From Bacteroidales bacterium (GTDB taxonomy: Bacteria; Bacteroidota; Bacteroidia; Bacteroidales; P3): 18,901 bases of DNA. A program made the position numbers and the translations under genes. Below, in pieces: positions 1-7,595 of the stretch; within the stretch, counting starts at the first letter, position 1, and each line of letters opens with the position of its first letter. The notes under the pieces are model-generated. The model saw only the letters and a program-made list of their open reading frames with translations, had not been told where the DNA came from and searched no databases. The stretch covers positions 1 through 18,901 of the forward strand of contig JAFWBF010000055.1 in NCBI GenBank assembly GCA_017507285.1, written 5' to 3'.

Positions 1-68
1 AACGTTCTTTGAAACTTTGGCATGCTTTGTGTTTTTTTTCTTGCAATCTTTCTATTTCCTTTCCAATT

Positions 69-96
69 GTAGAGACACACTGCAGTGCGTCTCTAC
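69..96. repeat. 28-bp near-perfect palindrome, REP-like
   Basis: The left arm GTAGAGACACACTG and right arm CAGTGCGTCTCTAC are reverse complements except for one position, which would be a G-U pair in RNA. There is no loop, so the element can form a 14-bp cruciform or hairpin. The flank GTAGAGAC...GTCTCTAC resembles palindromic repeats I recall as highly repeated in cyanobacterial and some Bacteroidota genomes; that resemblance is from memory. It is seen only once in this window. Confidence 0.6.
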
Positions 97-144
97 CGGT
101 AAAATTTCCACAATTCACCTGCAAAGCATTTTTTAGAAATTGCC

Positions 145-152
145 TATATTTG
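145..152 (+). promoter_or_regulatory. TAnnTTTG promoter-like box
   Basis: TATATTTG matches the Bacteroidetes -7 consensus TAnnTTTG. No good TTTG lies about 20 bp upstream, so it is weaker than the boxes at 7130 and 9290. What it would transcribe is unclear: the DNA downstream has a small hairpin and no recognisable gene before 479. Confidence 0.3.
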
Positions 153-285
153 CAAACGACATGGAATGCCCACGACGAGTGTCGCACTCTATATAATATA
201 AGAACAATAACGCAAAACAACAATCAGCAACATCAACATATGAAATCGCCAACAATGATAATAGTAGGCTTGGTAACTTTTTCTC

Positions 286-350
286 AACTCCCACGGTTAC
301 GCCCCCTAACCATGGGGGTTACGAGTCCTAAGTGCCATAGTTATGGGTTG
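286..350. repeat. hairpin-rich stretch, possible dispersed intergenic repeat
   Basis: Two small inverted repeats sit close together: CCCCC (302-306) with GGGGG (314-318) around a 7-nt loop, and CCATA (335-339) with TATGG (342-346). The motif GGTTACG/GGGTTACG also occurs twice. From memory, similar strings recur between genes in Bacteroidota, but no second copy is present in this window. Confidence 0.3.
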
Positions 351-478
351 CAAAATAGTTAAATAATAAAATAAATACACCTACTGTACAATAATTTTCT
401 TATTTCTAAGTTTTATGTGATGTCTTTCGGAAGAATTTGTAAGCACAATAAGTAATTCGTTTATCAACCAAATATTTT

Positions 479-658
479 ATGCCCATGAATGATAACTACA
501 ATTCTTCTCGACCAAAAGATGCCGCAAACAATTGGTACACCAAAAAGACAGGGAGCATGCAACCTTCGAAACGTGCATTGCAAAACATTTTAAATTATGC
601 ACGTAGCATCCAGCATATCCGCATAAACGATATGGATATAAAGCTGAATCTGAATTAG
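479..658 (+). CDS. conserved-looking 59-residue protein of unknown function
   Basis: The frame opens after a stop at 449-451. Two in-frame ATGs are available, at 479 and 485, giving 59 or 57 residues. The protein is polar and ends in alternating hydrophobic residues (MDIKLNLN). Its core, PSKRALQNILNYARSI, matches a pattern I recall from many tiny Bacteroidota proteins: P-S-x-x-x-L/I-x-N-I-L-x-Y/F-A/S-R-S followed by a short strand ending in N. It has no signal peptide, membrane segment or cysteines, so it is probably cytoplasmic. It converges on the nitroreductase gene, and both can use the terminator at 735-773. I found no clear promoter. The function is unknown; reality as a gene rests on the family-like core and lysine/asparagine-rich composition. 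Confidence 0.65.
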   Translation: MPMNDNYNSSRPKDAANNWYTKKTGSMQPSKRALQNILNYARSIQHIRINDMDIKLNLN

Positions 659-734
659 CAAGCAGGTGCATATAGGCCCGAAAAGCAAATTCTTTTGACC
701 GGCAATCCCTGCGGTAGCAAACCAAACGGCAAAG

Positions 735-773
735 AAAAAGGAGGTGAGAAAACATGATTTCCACCTCCTTTTT
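735..773. terminator. bidirectional intrinsic terminator
   Basis: A perfect 12-bp stem (AAAAAGGAGGTG at 735-746 with its complement at 762-773) encloses a 15-nt loop. The A/T runs at both ends give a U tract on either strand. It lies 20 bp past the stop of the minus-strand nitroreductase and about 76 bp past the plus-strand small gene, so it can serve both convergent units. Confidence 0.85.
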
Positions 774-792
774 TGTTGCAATACATTGCAAA

Positions 793-1473
793 TTATTCGG
801 CCGCACGTCCTACGGGTTGCACCAATAGGGGCTTACCGTTCTTTATCGTCAATACCTTTTTCAGTAAGTCTTTGTCAAACATGCCGCATACCACTGTGGA
901 TAGTTTTGCACTAGCACAATAAAGGTAAACATTTTGGCTTACAAAACCCACGTCGGTAGCAGAGTAAAACTCTTTTGCTTCGTCGGAGAATTTTTCCATC
1001 TTGTCGAAGTTGGCCACATAGGCAAGCACCATAGGCACATCAACAAAGAACTTTTGGTCGCTCAGCTCACGACGGAAGTCCTTATTCACTATAGGCATAA
1101 GCATGTGCTTTTCGGCATTATAGAGATACACACCTTTTTCGATAAATACGTATATGTCTATCTCTTGAGCATTTCTGGCCGATGGGGCAGTACGCAAGCC
1201 CAACTGTGGACGATTCACACCATTGGCAGCCCACAATATGTTTGAAATCTCTTGCAAAGTAAGAGGCTCGGGCAAAAAACTGCGAGAGGTAGCACGGCGT
1301 TGTAGTGCCTCCATAAGCGGAAGGCCGCTACCATATTCCGGTGTAGGAAGATGAATTTCAGTATTTTCCTCTTTAAGTTCACCTATGGAACCACCCAAGA
1401 TACTTGGTTTTTTTTGTGCTGAAACTTGAAGTGCAAAGCAACATACAAGCATCCATAATAACGTCTTTTTCAT
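793..1473 (-). CDS. exported SagB/ThcOx-type nitroreductase-family protein
   Basis: This 226-residue protein has the nitroreductase fold typical of the SagB/ThcOx group. The FMN-binding start RRATSRSF (about 59-66) is followed by LxxxxISNILWAANGVNR, then RTAPSARNAQEIDIYVF and the GVYLY strand. The C-terminal half has the usual ATDVGFVSQNVYLYCASAKLSTV helix. Unlike typical cytosolic members, it starts with a Sec signal peptide ending V-S-A (about residue 19), so it should act in the periplasm, or be membrane-attached. The family binds FMN and reduces or oxidises small molecules; the substrate cannot be told from sequence. It is the last gene of the purM-mrdA-rodA-clpX run, 27 bp after clpX, and is followed by a terminator. 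Confidence 0.85.
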   Translation of the reverse strand: MKKTLLWMLVCCFALQVSAQKKPSILGGSIGELKEENTEIHLPTPEYGSGLPLMEALQRRATSRSFLPEPLTLQEISNILWAANGVNRPQLGLRTAPSARNAQEIDIYVFIEKGVYLYNAEKHMLMPIVNKDFRRELSDQKFFVDVPMVLAYVANFDKMEKFSDEAKEFYSATDVGFVSQNVYLYCASAKLSTVVCGMFDKDLLKKVLTIKNGKPLLVQPVGRAAE

Positions 1474-1500
1474 TTGTTGAAGTTTTAATTATTAAATAGT

Positions 1501-2736
1501 TTATACTAATGACGAATTGATTTTCGAGTTGTTCAGTTTGTCCAACACAAGCTCTTTGGTTATCACCATCTTTTTGGTTGTTTTTCGCTTGCCCGGTATT
1601 TCGTACATAATATCGGTCATTATTGTTTCCATTATCGACCTCAAACCCCGTGCACCCAACTTGTATTCCACAGCTTTTTCCACCACAGCGTCGAGGGCCT
1701 CATCGGCAAACTCCAATTGTATGTTATCCATCTGAAACAATTTCTGATATTGTTTCACCAAAGCATTCTTAGGCTCGCTTAGGATTTTTCGTAGAGCGTC
1801 CTTGTCCAAGGGGTTGAGGTATGATAGTACCGGAAAACGGCCCACCAGCTCCGGAATAAGGCCAAACTTTTTCAAATCCTGTGGCAGCACATATTGCAAC
1901 AGATTGGTTTTGTCTATAGCCGTACGGTTTTTGCTTTCGCTAAAACCTATCACATGAGCTTTCATACGCGAGGCTATCACACGGTCTATCCCATCAAAAG
2001 CGCCTCCGGAAATGAACAATATATTTTGGGTATTTACGGCTATCATCTTTTGGTCGGGGTGTTTTCTGCCACCTTGGGGTGGCACATTTACTACCGAACC
2101 TTCCAACAGTTTGAGCAATGCCTGTTGTACCCCCTCGCCCGAAACATCACGAGTAATGGAGGGGTTGTCGTTTTTACGGGCTATCTTGTCTATCTCATCA
2201 ATAAACACTATACCACGTTCGGCAGCTTGCACGTCATAATTAGCGGCCTGCAAGAGCTTGGTAAGAATATTTTCAACGTCCTCGCCCACATAACCGGCCT
2301 CGGTAAGCACAGTGGCATCGGCTATACAAAAAGGAACATTAAGAATCTTGGCAATGGTTCGTGCTATAAGAGTTTTGCCTGTGCCGGTCTCGCCCACAAG
2401 TATGATATTCGACTTTTCAATCTCAACATCGTCAGTAGCACGTTCGGATTGGTTGTAGAGCAAACGCTTGAAATGATTATAAACAGCCACCGACAATACC
2501 TTCTTGGCATCGTCCTGCCCTATGATGTATTGGTCCAGATGGTCTTTTATTTCACGTGGCGTTTTTACGTCCAATTCAAAACTATTGTCTTTCCGCAACA
2601 CTTGACCTAGCACCTCCGAGGCTCTTTCCACACACCTTTCACATATCGTAGCACCATTGTTACCTTCCAACAAAACGATAACCTCCGACTCTTTTTGTCC
2701 ACAAAACGAACATTCTCTTTCTGTCTTTTTAGCCAT
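1501..2736 (-). CDS. clpX: ATP-dependent Clp protease ATP-binding subunit ClpX
   Basis: ClpX is the hexameric AAA+ unfoldase that recognises tagged proteins and feeds them to ClpP in the cytoplasm. All hallmarks are present in 411 residues: the C4 zinc domain (C9, C12, C32, C35), Walker A GETGTGKT (115-122), the GYVG substrate-gripping pore loop (148-151), Walker B VFIDE (177-181), the RKH loop (224-226), the IGF loop that docks to ClpP (263-265), LVGRFP (298-302), and sensor 2 GARGLRS (361-367). The length is normal for the family. No clpP lies in the window, although clpP usually neighbours clpX in other bacteria. It sits 27 bp after rodA and 27 bp before the nitroreductase, so it is likely co-transcribed with both. 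Confidence 0.98.
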   Translation of the reverse strand: MAKKTERECSFCGQKESEVIVLLEGNNGATICERCVERASEVLGQVLRKDNSFELDVKTPREIKDHLDQYIIGQDDAKKVLSVAVYNHFKRLLYNQSERATDDVEIEKSNIILVGETGTGKTLIARTIAKILNVPFCIADATVLTEAGYVGEDVENILTKLLQAANYDVQAAERGIVFIDEIDKIARKNDNPSITRDVSGEGVQQALLKLLEGSVVNVPPQGGRKHPDQKMIAVNTQNILFISGGAFDGIDRVIASRMKAHVIGFSESKNRTAIDKTNLLQYVLPQDLKKFGLIPELVGRFPVLSYLNPLDKDALRKILSEPKNALVKQYQKLFQMDNIQLEFADEALDAVVEKAVEYKLGARGLRSIMETIMTDIMYEIPGKRKTTKKMVITKELVLDKLNNSKINSSLV

Positions 2737-2763
2737 ATTTCAATAGTATTTTTATGTTTAAAC

Positions 2764-4038
2764 TTATATTATTTGATTATGCACAGCATCTTGTCGGATA
2801 AAAACGAACAGCATCAGAGTGAATGCTATAAGCGACGAGCCGCCATAACTGAAAAAAGGAAGCGGTATACCTATAACAGGCAACAAACCCAACACCATAC
2901 CTATATTGATGGTGAAATGCACAAAAAATATACTTGCCACCGAGTAGCCATATATCCGTGCAAACCTCGACCGCTGACGGTCGGCCATGGTTATAAGATG
3001 TATCAAAAGGTAAAGATATGTGGCTATAACCACTGCCGAGCCCACAAATCCCCACTCCTCACCAACGGTACAAAAGATAAAATCGGTTTCTTGTTCGGGA
3101 ACAAAGTTATACTTGGTTTGCGTTCCACTGAGGAACCCTTTGCCCAACAATTCGCCCGAACCTATTGCTATTTTGGATTGATTCACATTGTAGTCTATAC
3201 CTCTAGGGTCGTTACTTTTGCCAAGAAGCACGTAAATACGATCTTTTTGATGTGGCTCTAAAACATTATCAAACACAAAGTCGACCGAAAAGACAAACAT
3301 ACAGCAACACACAAACACACCTATAGGTTTCAATATGTTTCGCAACGTTCGTTTGCTTTTTGTAAGCCACAAGAAGATGTAGCCCAACAACACAGCAAGC
3401 AATAATGCAATAACAATATACTTGTTGAAAGCAAGAGACAATACAAAAATTATGACAGCCACCACACCTATTACAAGTATTATTCCGGACAAACCTTCGC
3501 GGAAGAAAGGTAGCAAGAAGCCGGCAAACACCAATGCCGAACCGGTATCATGCTGAAGAAGCACCAACAATGCCGGCACAAGTATGATGATAGATGCCAT
3601 CATCTTGGTTCGACCATTTTTCATATCAACATCTATCGAACTCAGATATTTGGCAAACGTCAACGCTGTGGCGAATTTGGCAAACTCAGATGGTTGCAAC
3701 TTGAACGCCCCTATGGAAATCCACGATGTGGCGCCCTTGGTTACGGTGGCTGTAAACAGCACCACTACCAGCAAAACAAGTATGGCACCATATATAAGAT
3801 ATGCTGTAGACGAAAAGAACCGAGAGTCGATGATAAGCGTAAATATAGCAGTAACAAAGGCTACTATAATCCAAATAAATTGTTTGCCATGCTGGCGGGA
3901 AAAATCCATAACCGCCGCTCCCGACTCGTCGTAAACAGCAGAATATATATTCATCCACCCAAAGCAGACAAGAAAAACATAAGCTATTACTATCTTCCAA
4001 TCAATATTTGCGAATATATTTTGCTCCTGATCTTTCAC
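2764..4038 (-). CDS. rodA: rod-shape SEDS peptidoglycan polymerase RodA
   Basis: RodA is the membrane glycosyltransferase that polymerises lipid II during cell elongation, paired with PBP2. The 424-residue protein is a multi-spanning SEDS member. Diagnostic motifs are KGATSWISIGAFKLQPSEFAK (101-121), the block GELLGKGFLSGTQTKYNFVP (295-314) followed by EQETDFIF with the presumed catalytic Asp at 319, then GEEWGFVG and the C-terminal GIPLPFFSYGGSSLI (390-404), which is the SEDS signature. It follows its partner mrdA by only 13 bp, the common mrdA-rodA pairing. FtsW is the main alternative, but the PBP2 neighbour and motif set favour RodA. Confidence 0.95.
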   Translation of the reverse strand: MKDQEQNIFANIDWKIVIAYVFLVCFGWMNIYSAVYDESGAAVMDFSRQHGKQFIWIIVAFVTAIFTLIIDSRFFSSTAYLIYGAILVLLVVVLFTATVTKGATSWISIGAFKLQPSEFAKFATALTFAKYLSSIDVDMKNGRTKMMASIIILVPALLVLLQHDTGSALVFAGFLLPFFREGLSGIILVIGVVAVIIFVLSLAFNKYIVIALLLAVLLGYIFLWLTKSKRTLRNILKPIGVFVCCCMFVFSVDFVFDNVLEPHQKDRIYVLLGKSNDPRGIDYNVNQSKIAIGSGELLGKGFLSGTQTKYNFVPEQETDFIFCTVGEEWGFVGSAVVIATYLYLLIHLITMADRQRSRFARIYGYSVASIFFVHFTINIGMVLGLLPVIGIPLPFFSYGGSSLIAFTLMLFVFIRQDAVHNQII

Positions 4039-4051
4039 CGTCTAATTATAT

Positions 4052-5887
4052 TTAGTAAGTTGTTTTTCTAATAGGTAATTGTTGGCATGGATTAGTATCC
4101 ATGTAATATTTCTCCACATCCTCCCGCTCAACATGTCCACGAACATATTTTTCCACCACGAGGCTGGCAATAGGTGCTGCCCAAGTACCGCCACCGCCCT
4201 TTGCATTTTCCACATACACCGCTACGGCAATGGTGGGATTTTCGCGAGGGGCGAAACATATAAAAACAGAATGGTCGTGACCGATGTTTTGCGAAGTTCC
4301 GGTCTTGCCACATATTACTATATCATCTATTCGGGCACGTCTGGCTGTACCGCCATCTTCGTGCACAACGCCATACATACCCTTTACAGCTATATCAAAG
4401 TATTCACGGGGTATATTGGTCTCATGTTTGGTATAATATTTCTCGTTGCGAATAGAGTCGTCGCCATAGTATCTTACCAAATGAGGTATGTAGTAGTACC
4501 CCCTATTGGCAATAATGGCAGCAAAGTTTGCCATCTGCAAAGGCGTTATAAGCACCTCGCCCTGTCCTATACTATTGGAATATATGGTAGAGAAAGCCCA
4601 ATGGTCACGTCCATACCACTTATTGTAGAACGAGGTATCCGGAATAAAACCTTTCTTTTCGTTGGCAAGGTCTATCCCCAACTGCTGACCGAACCCAAAC
4701 CTAAGCATATAACTCCGCCAAAGGCTCAGCCCATATTGGCTATCTTTATATATGTTGGAGTATTTCCCCTGTTGAATTATTCTTTTGTAGGTATAGTAGA
4801 AGTAAGGATTGCACGACATCTTTATGGCATCGCTTACCGTTCCGGCACTTGGATGGCCATGGCAGCCCACTATCCTATCGCAAACGAAACCGGTGTTGGG
4901 ATGTATCACACCCAAATCCAAAGCTATAAGAGATTGTGCCACTTTGAATATAGAGCCCGGAGGATAAGTAGCCATAAGTGCACGGTTGAACAATGGTTTA
5001 CTTATATCCTTCGACAGTATGTCGTAGTTGGTTCCCCTTATGCGGCCTACCAATAAATTGGGGTCGTACGACGGTGCCGATACCAATGCCAACACCTCGC
5101 CGGTTGCCGGCTCGATAGCCACAATACCTCCACGTTTGTTTGCCATAATTTTTTCGGCATATTCCTGCAACTCTGTATCTAGGGTGGAGTAAAGGTTGTA
5201 TCCGGCTACAGCCGCTGTGTCGTACATACCATCTTGGAAACTTCCTTTTTCGCGGTTGTGAACATCTACCAGCACTATCTTCTTACCTTTTTGTCCACGA
5301 AGTATCTCCTCGTATGATTTTTCCAAACCACTTTTACCTATATAGTCGCCCTGCTTGTAATAAGGATCATTGTCTATCTCCTTCTGATTAACCTCGCCGA
5401 TATATCCCAATACATGTGCTGCCACAGGTTGCTCGTATTTCCGCAATGTTCTCGACTGCACATAAAAGCCTTCAAACTTGTAGAGGCTCTCCTGTATGCT
5501 TCCATACTCCTCTTTGGATATTTGCTTTGAAAATGCCGATGGAACATAGGGTGAATAGGCGCGAGCCTTTTTCATCTTTTGAATAAATTCGTCGCGTGTT
5601 ATACCCACAAGCTCACAAAAAGCAGCCGTGTCTATATTCTTAACCTGCCGGGGGATAACCATAAGGTCGTAAACAGCCTCGTTGTAAACCAAAAGTTTTC
5701 CATTGCGGTCATAAACCAATCCCCTAGCAGGATATTGGGTAATATAGCGAAATGCGTTGCGTTCGGACATCATCTTGTAATCATTATTCACTATCTGTAA
5801 AAAGAAAAGTCGAACAACGAATATGACACTGACAACAACGAATATAATTTTTATTATACTACTCCTATTTGAATAAATATCGGACAT
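4052..5887 (-). CDS. mrdA: penicillin-binding protein 2, elongasome transpeptidase
   Basis: This class B PBP crosslinks peptidoglycan in the periplasm during elongation, together with RodA. The 611-residue protein has one N-terminal transmembrane anchor (about 11-31), a dimerisation/pedestal region with the conserved RGLVYDRNGKLL (55-66), and a transpeptidase domain. That domain carries S312-x-x-K315 (active serine), S358-C-N360 and K528-T-G530. Length and layout are normal for PBP2. It starts 49 bp after the purM-like gene with no obvious promoter between, and ends 13 bp before rodA. In many Bacteroidota mreBCD precede mrdA; here they do not. Confidence 0.95.
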   Translation of the reverse strand: MSDIYSNRSSIIKIIFVVVSVIFVVRLFFLQIVNNDYKMMSERNAFRYITQYPARGLVYDRNGKLLVYNEAVYDLMVIPRQVKNIDTAAFCELVGITRDEFIQKMKKARAYSPYVPSAFSKQISKEEYGSIQESLYKFEGFYVQSRTLRKYEQPVAAHVLGYIGEVNQKEIDNDPYYKQGDYIGKSGLEKSYEEILRGQKGKKIVLVDVHNREKGSFQDGMYDTAAVAGYNLYSTLDTELQEYAEKIMANKRGGIVAIEPATGEVLALVSAPSYDPNLLVGRIRGTNYDILSKDISKPLFNRALMATYPPGSIFKVAQSLIALDLGVIHPNTGFVCDRIVGCHGHPSAGTVSDAIKMSCNPYFYYTYKRIIQQGKYSNIYKDSQYGLSLWRSYMLRFGFGQQLGIDLANEKKGFIPDTSFYNKWYGRDHWAFSTIYSNSIGQGEVLITPLQMANFAAIIANRGYYYIPHLVRYYGDDSIRNEKYYTKHETNIPREYFDIAVKGMYGVVHEDGGTARRARIDDIVICGKTGTSQNIGHDHSVFICFAPRENPTIAVAVYVENAKGGGGTWAAPIASLVVEKYVRGHVEREDVEKYYMDTNPCQQLPIRKTTY

Positions 5888-5936
5888 CTGTGCAACTGTT
5901 GATAGAATAAATATTTAGTAGTATGAACAATGCTCG

Positions 5937-7109
5937 TTATCCCAAATAAGTAAAGGTTCCTTTATCAGACTTCACTGTTACTTTCTTGCCATCGTATGCT
6001 TCGCAGTATCCTATCACTTTGGCATCGACATTAAACGACTTCGAAATCTCTATTATATCCTTGGCGGTCTCGCTATCGGTGTATATCTCCATACGATGAC
6101 CCATATTGAACACCTTATACATCTCCTGCCAATCGGTTTGAGACTGCTCGTGAATCATTTTGAACAATGGGGGCACATCAAACATATTGTCTTTCACCAC
6201 ATGTAGATTTTCAACAAAGTGCAACACCTTGGTTTGAGCGCCACCGCTACAATGTATCATGCCGCATATCTTGCTGCGATATTGCGAAAGTATCTCTTTG
6301 ATAATAGGAGCGTACGTACGAGTAGGCGAAAGTACCATTTTGCCGGCATCCACACCCGGCACTTCGGTAGGCGAAGTTAGCGACATCTTGCCGCAATATA
6401 CCACCTCGTTTGGCAGTTTGCTATCATAGCTTTCGGGATATTTTTCGGCACAAAGTTTGCTAAACACATCGTGTCGTGCCGATGTAAGGCCGTTGCTACC
6501 CATACCACCGTTGTATTCGGTTTCGTAGGTTGCTTGTCCATACGAGCTAAGACCTACTATTACGTTTCCTGCAGCAATAGTATGATTGGAAATAACATCG
6601 CTACGTTTCAAGCGTGCCGTAACCGTCGAGTCAACAATTATGGTTCTAACCAAGTCGCCAACATCGGCAGTTTCGCCACCTGTAGAGTAGATACCTACAC
6701 CCAAATCACGCATCTTTGCCAAAAACTCTTCGGTGCCATTGATTATCGCCGATATTACCTCACCCGGAATAAGGCGTTTGTTACGGCCTATTGTGGACGA
6801 CAACAATATAGAGTCTGTAACACCCACACATAGCAAATCGTCAAGATTCATAACTATGGCATCTATAGCTATACCTTGCCATACCGACATATCGCCTGTT
6901 TCTTTCCAATACATGTAGGCCAACGACGACTTTGTACCTGCTCCGTCGGCATGCATAATTGTGCAATAATCACTGTCGTTTGTCAGTATATCGGGTACGA
7001 TTTTACAAAAGGCTTTTGGGTAAAGGCCTTTATCTATATTTTTAATAGCGGCGTGAACATCCTCTTTGGATGCCGAAACACCTCTTAAACTGTATTTTAA
7101 GTTATCCAC
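5937..7109 (-). CDS. purM: PurM-like AIR synthase (phosphoribosylformylglycinamidine cyclo-ligase)
   Basis: PurM closes the imidazole ring of FGAM with ATP, making AIR in purine biosynthesis. The protein matches the Bacteroidota lineage form: RGVSASKEDVHAAI near the start, HADGAGTKSSLAYMYWKETGD, the NLDDLLCVG substrate region, and the glycine/acid motif STGGETADVGDLVRT, followed by a C-terminal AIRS domain. I place the start at GTG 7109, giving 390 residues. The frame could extend to ATG 7160, but the -7 promoter box (7130-7137) lies inside that extension, so those codons should not be in the transcript. The shorter form begins right before the conserved LKYSLRGVSASK. Annotation as an AIR-synthase-related protein is the cautious alternative. 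Confidence 0.88.
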   Translation of the reverse strand: MDNLKYSLRGVSASKEDVHAAIKNIDKGLYPKAFCKIVPDILTNDSDYCTIMHADGAGTKSSLAYMYWKETGDMSVWQGIAIDAIVMNLDDLLCVGVTDSILLSSTIGRNKRLIPGEVISAIINGTEEFLAKMRDLGVGIYSTGGETADVGDLVRTIIVDSTVTARLKRSDVISNHTIAAGNVIVGLSSYGQATYETEYNGGMGSNGLTSARHDVFSKLCAEKYPESYDSKLPNEVVYCGKMSLTSPTEVPGVDAGKMVLSPTRTYAPIIKEILSQYRSKICGMIHCSGGAQTKVLHFVENLHVVKDNMFDVPPLFKMIHEQSQTDWQEMYKVFNMGHRMEIYTDSETAKDIIEISKSFNVDAKVIGYCEAYDGKKVTVKSDKGTFTYLG

Positions 7110-7129
7110 GGTAATATAAATTTTTCCTG

Positions 7130-7161
7130 CAAATGTACGGTATTTTTTTGACTTTTCCAAA
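7130..7161 (-). promoter_or_regulatory. promoter of purM-mrdA-rodA-clpX unit
   Basis: On the minus strand, TTTG (7158-7161), a 20-bp spacer and TACATTTG (7130-7137) match the Bacteroidetes housekeeping promoter TTTG/TAnnTTTG exactly. Transcription should start near 7122-7125, leaving a leader of about 15 nt before the GTG at 7109. This decides the start codon of purM. Confidence 0.85.
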
Positions 7162-7261
7162 TATAAATTTTCCCGTCCGGCCTATTGGAAAGCAAAACAT
7201 AACAGCTCTTACATCAGAGCATTTGAGCACTATCTATTTCAACCATTCTCAAACGTCCTAT

Positions 7262-7299
7262 AAAAGAAAAAAGAGAGAAGCATTGTGCTTCTCTCTTTT
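7262..7299 (-). terminator. intrinsic terminator after the lipoprotein pair
   Basis: A perfect 14-bp stem (7269-7282 with 7286-7299) closes on a 3-nt loop, TTG. On the minus strand it is followed by a U-rich tract. It lies about 20 bp past the stop of the distal lipoprotein gene and about 100 bp before the purM promoter, separating the two units. Confidence 0.92.
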
Positions 7300-7319
7300 C
7301 ATTTTGTTGTTTCAATCAA

Positions 7320-7523
7320 CTATTGGCATTCAACACCTGTCTTCATACCTGCAACTTCTATTACGGTGTTCATATCAGAACATTTTCCTTCACCTGGATC
7401 AACGTCTTCCACTACTACATCAGGCATTCCTGGTGCATAAGTTGTACAAGTACAAGTTTTACTACAAGATGCTAAAGAAGCTACGAAAGCTACTACTGCT
7501 AAAGTTAACATTACTTTTTTCAT
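7320..7523 (-). CDS. small cysteine-rich lipoprotein, distal tandem paralogue
   Basis: The 67-residue precursor has a lipoprotein signal peptide (MKK, a hydrophobic stretch, then lipobox LASC with C20 as lipidation site). The mature part is about 48 residues and acidic. It shares KTCTC, a Y, KCSDMN and a terminal GVEC with its neighbour at 7596-7850, leaving four conserved cysteines besides the lipidated one, enough for two disulfides. It should sit in the inner or outer membrane facing the periplasm. I recall similar short lipoproteins in Bacteroidales genomes but no named function. It is the shorter member of the pair, lacking the acidic G/P-rich insert, and is followed by a strong terminator. 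Confidence 0.85.
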   Translation of the reverse strand: MKKVMLTLAVVAFVASLASCSKTCTCTTYAPGMPDVVVEDVDPGEGKCSDMNTVIEVAGMKTGVECQ

Positions 7524-7586
7524 GATAATTTAATTTTTTTAATTGTCGCCTACTCTGTTTCACGGTTTTCAGCTTCCCCGTATATC
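7524..7586 (-). repeat. duplicated lipoprotein leader, copy 1
   Basis: The 63 bp before the distal lipoprotein start align with 7851-7911 before its paralogue. Conserved blocks on the minus strand are GAAAACC, AGAGTAGGCGA and AATTAAAAAA just before the ATG. No TAnnTTTG box is present. The unit that was duplicated therefore included a cis-acting leader, perhaps a promoter of another sigma factor or an mRNA element. Confidence 0.7.
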
Positions 7587-7595
7587 TTTAATTAT

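Larger units (their letters stand above)
1..478. other. gene-poor left end, no gene recognised
   Basis: I see no convincing coding region here. The one long plus-strand reading frame (9-362) has no domain, signal peptide or recognisable family pattern, and it runs straight through a palindrome and a hairpin cluster. The stretch holds a 28-bp palindrome (69-96), a TAnnTTTG box (145-152), a short hairpin just after it (GAGTG-tcg-CACTC), and a second hairpin cluster (286-350). It may be a decayed or regulatory region, or carry an RNA I cannot identify. Confidence 0.5.

Noticed and set aside
1..30. Left-edge TTCTTTGAAA string as a trace of an rRNA leader
   Set aside because: Too short and A/T-rich to support; no rRNA or tRNA sequence is visible nearby.
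9..362. 117-codon plus-strand reading frame
   Set aside because: No family pattern, domain or plausible composition; it runs through a palindrome and a hairpin cluster and its start lies upstream of the only promoter-like box.
477..806. Minus-strand reading frame across the small gene
   Set aside because: Rich in C, Y and H with no family resemblance. It lies opposite the better supported 479-658 gene and across the terminator at 735-773.
1894..2610. 238-codon plus-strand frame opposite clpX
   Set aside because: Antisense shadow of clpX, whose motifs are complete.
4079..5056. 325-codon plus-strand frame opposite mrdA
   Set aside because: Antisense shadow of a well-conserved PBP2 gene; the translated sequence has no recognisable features.
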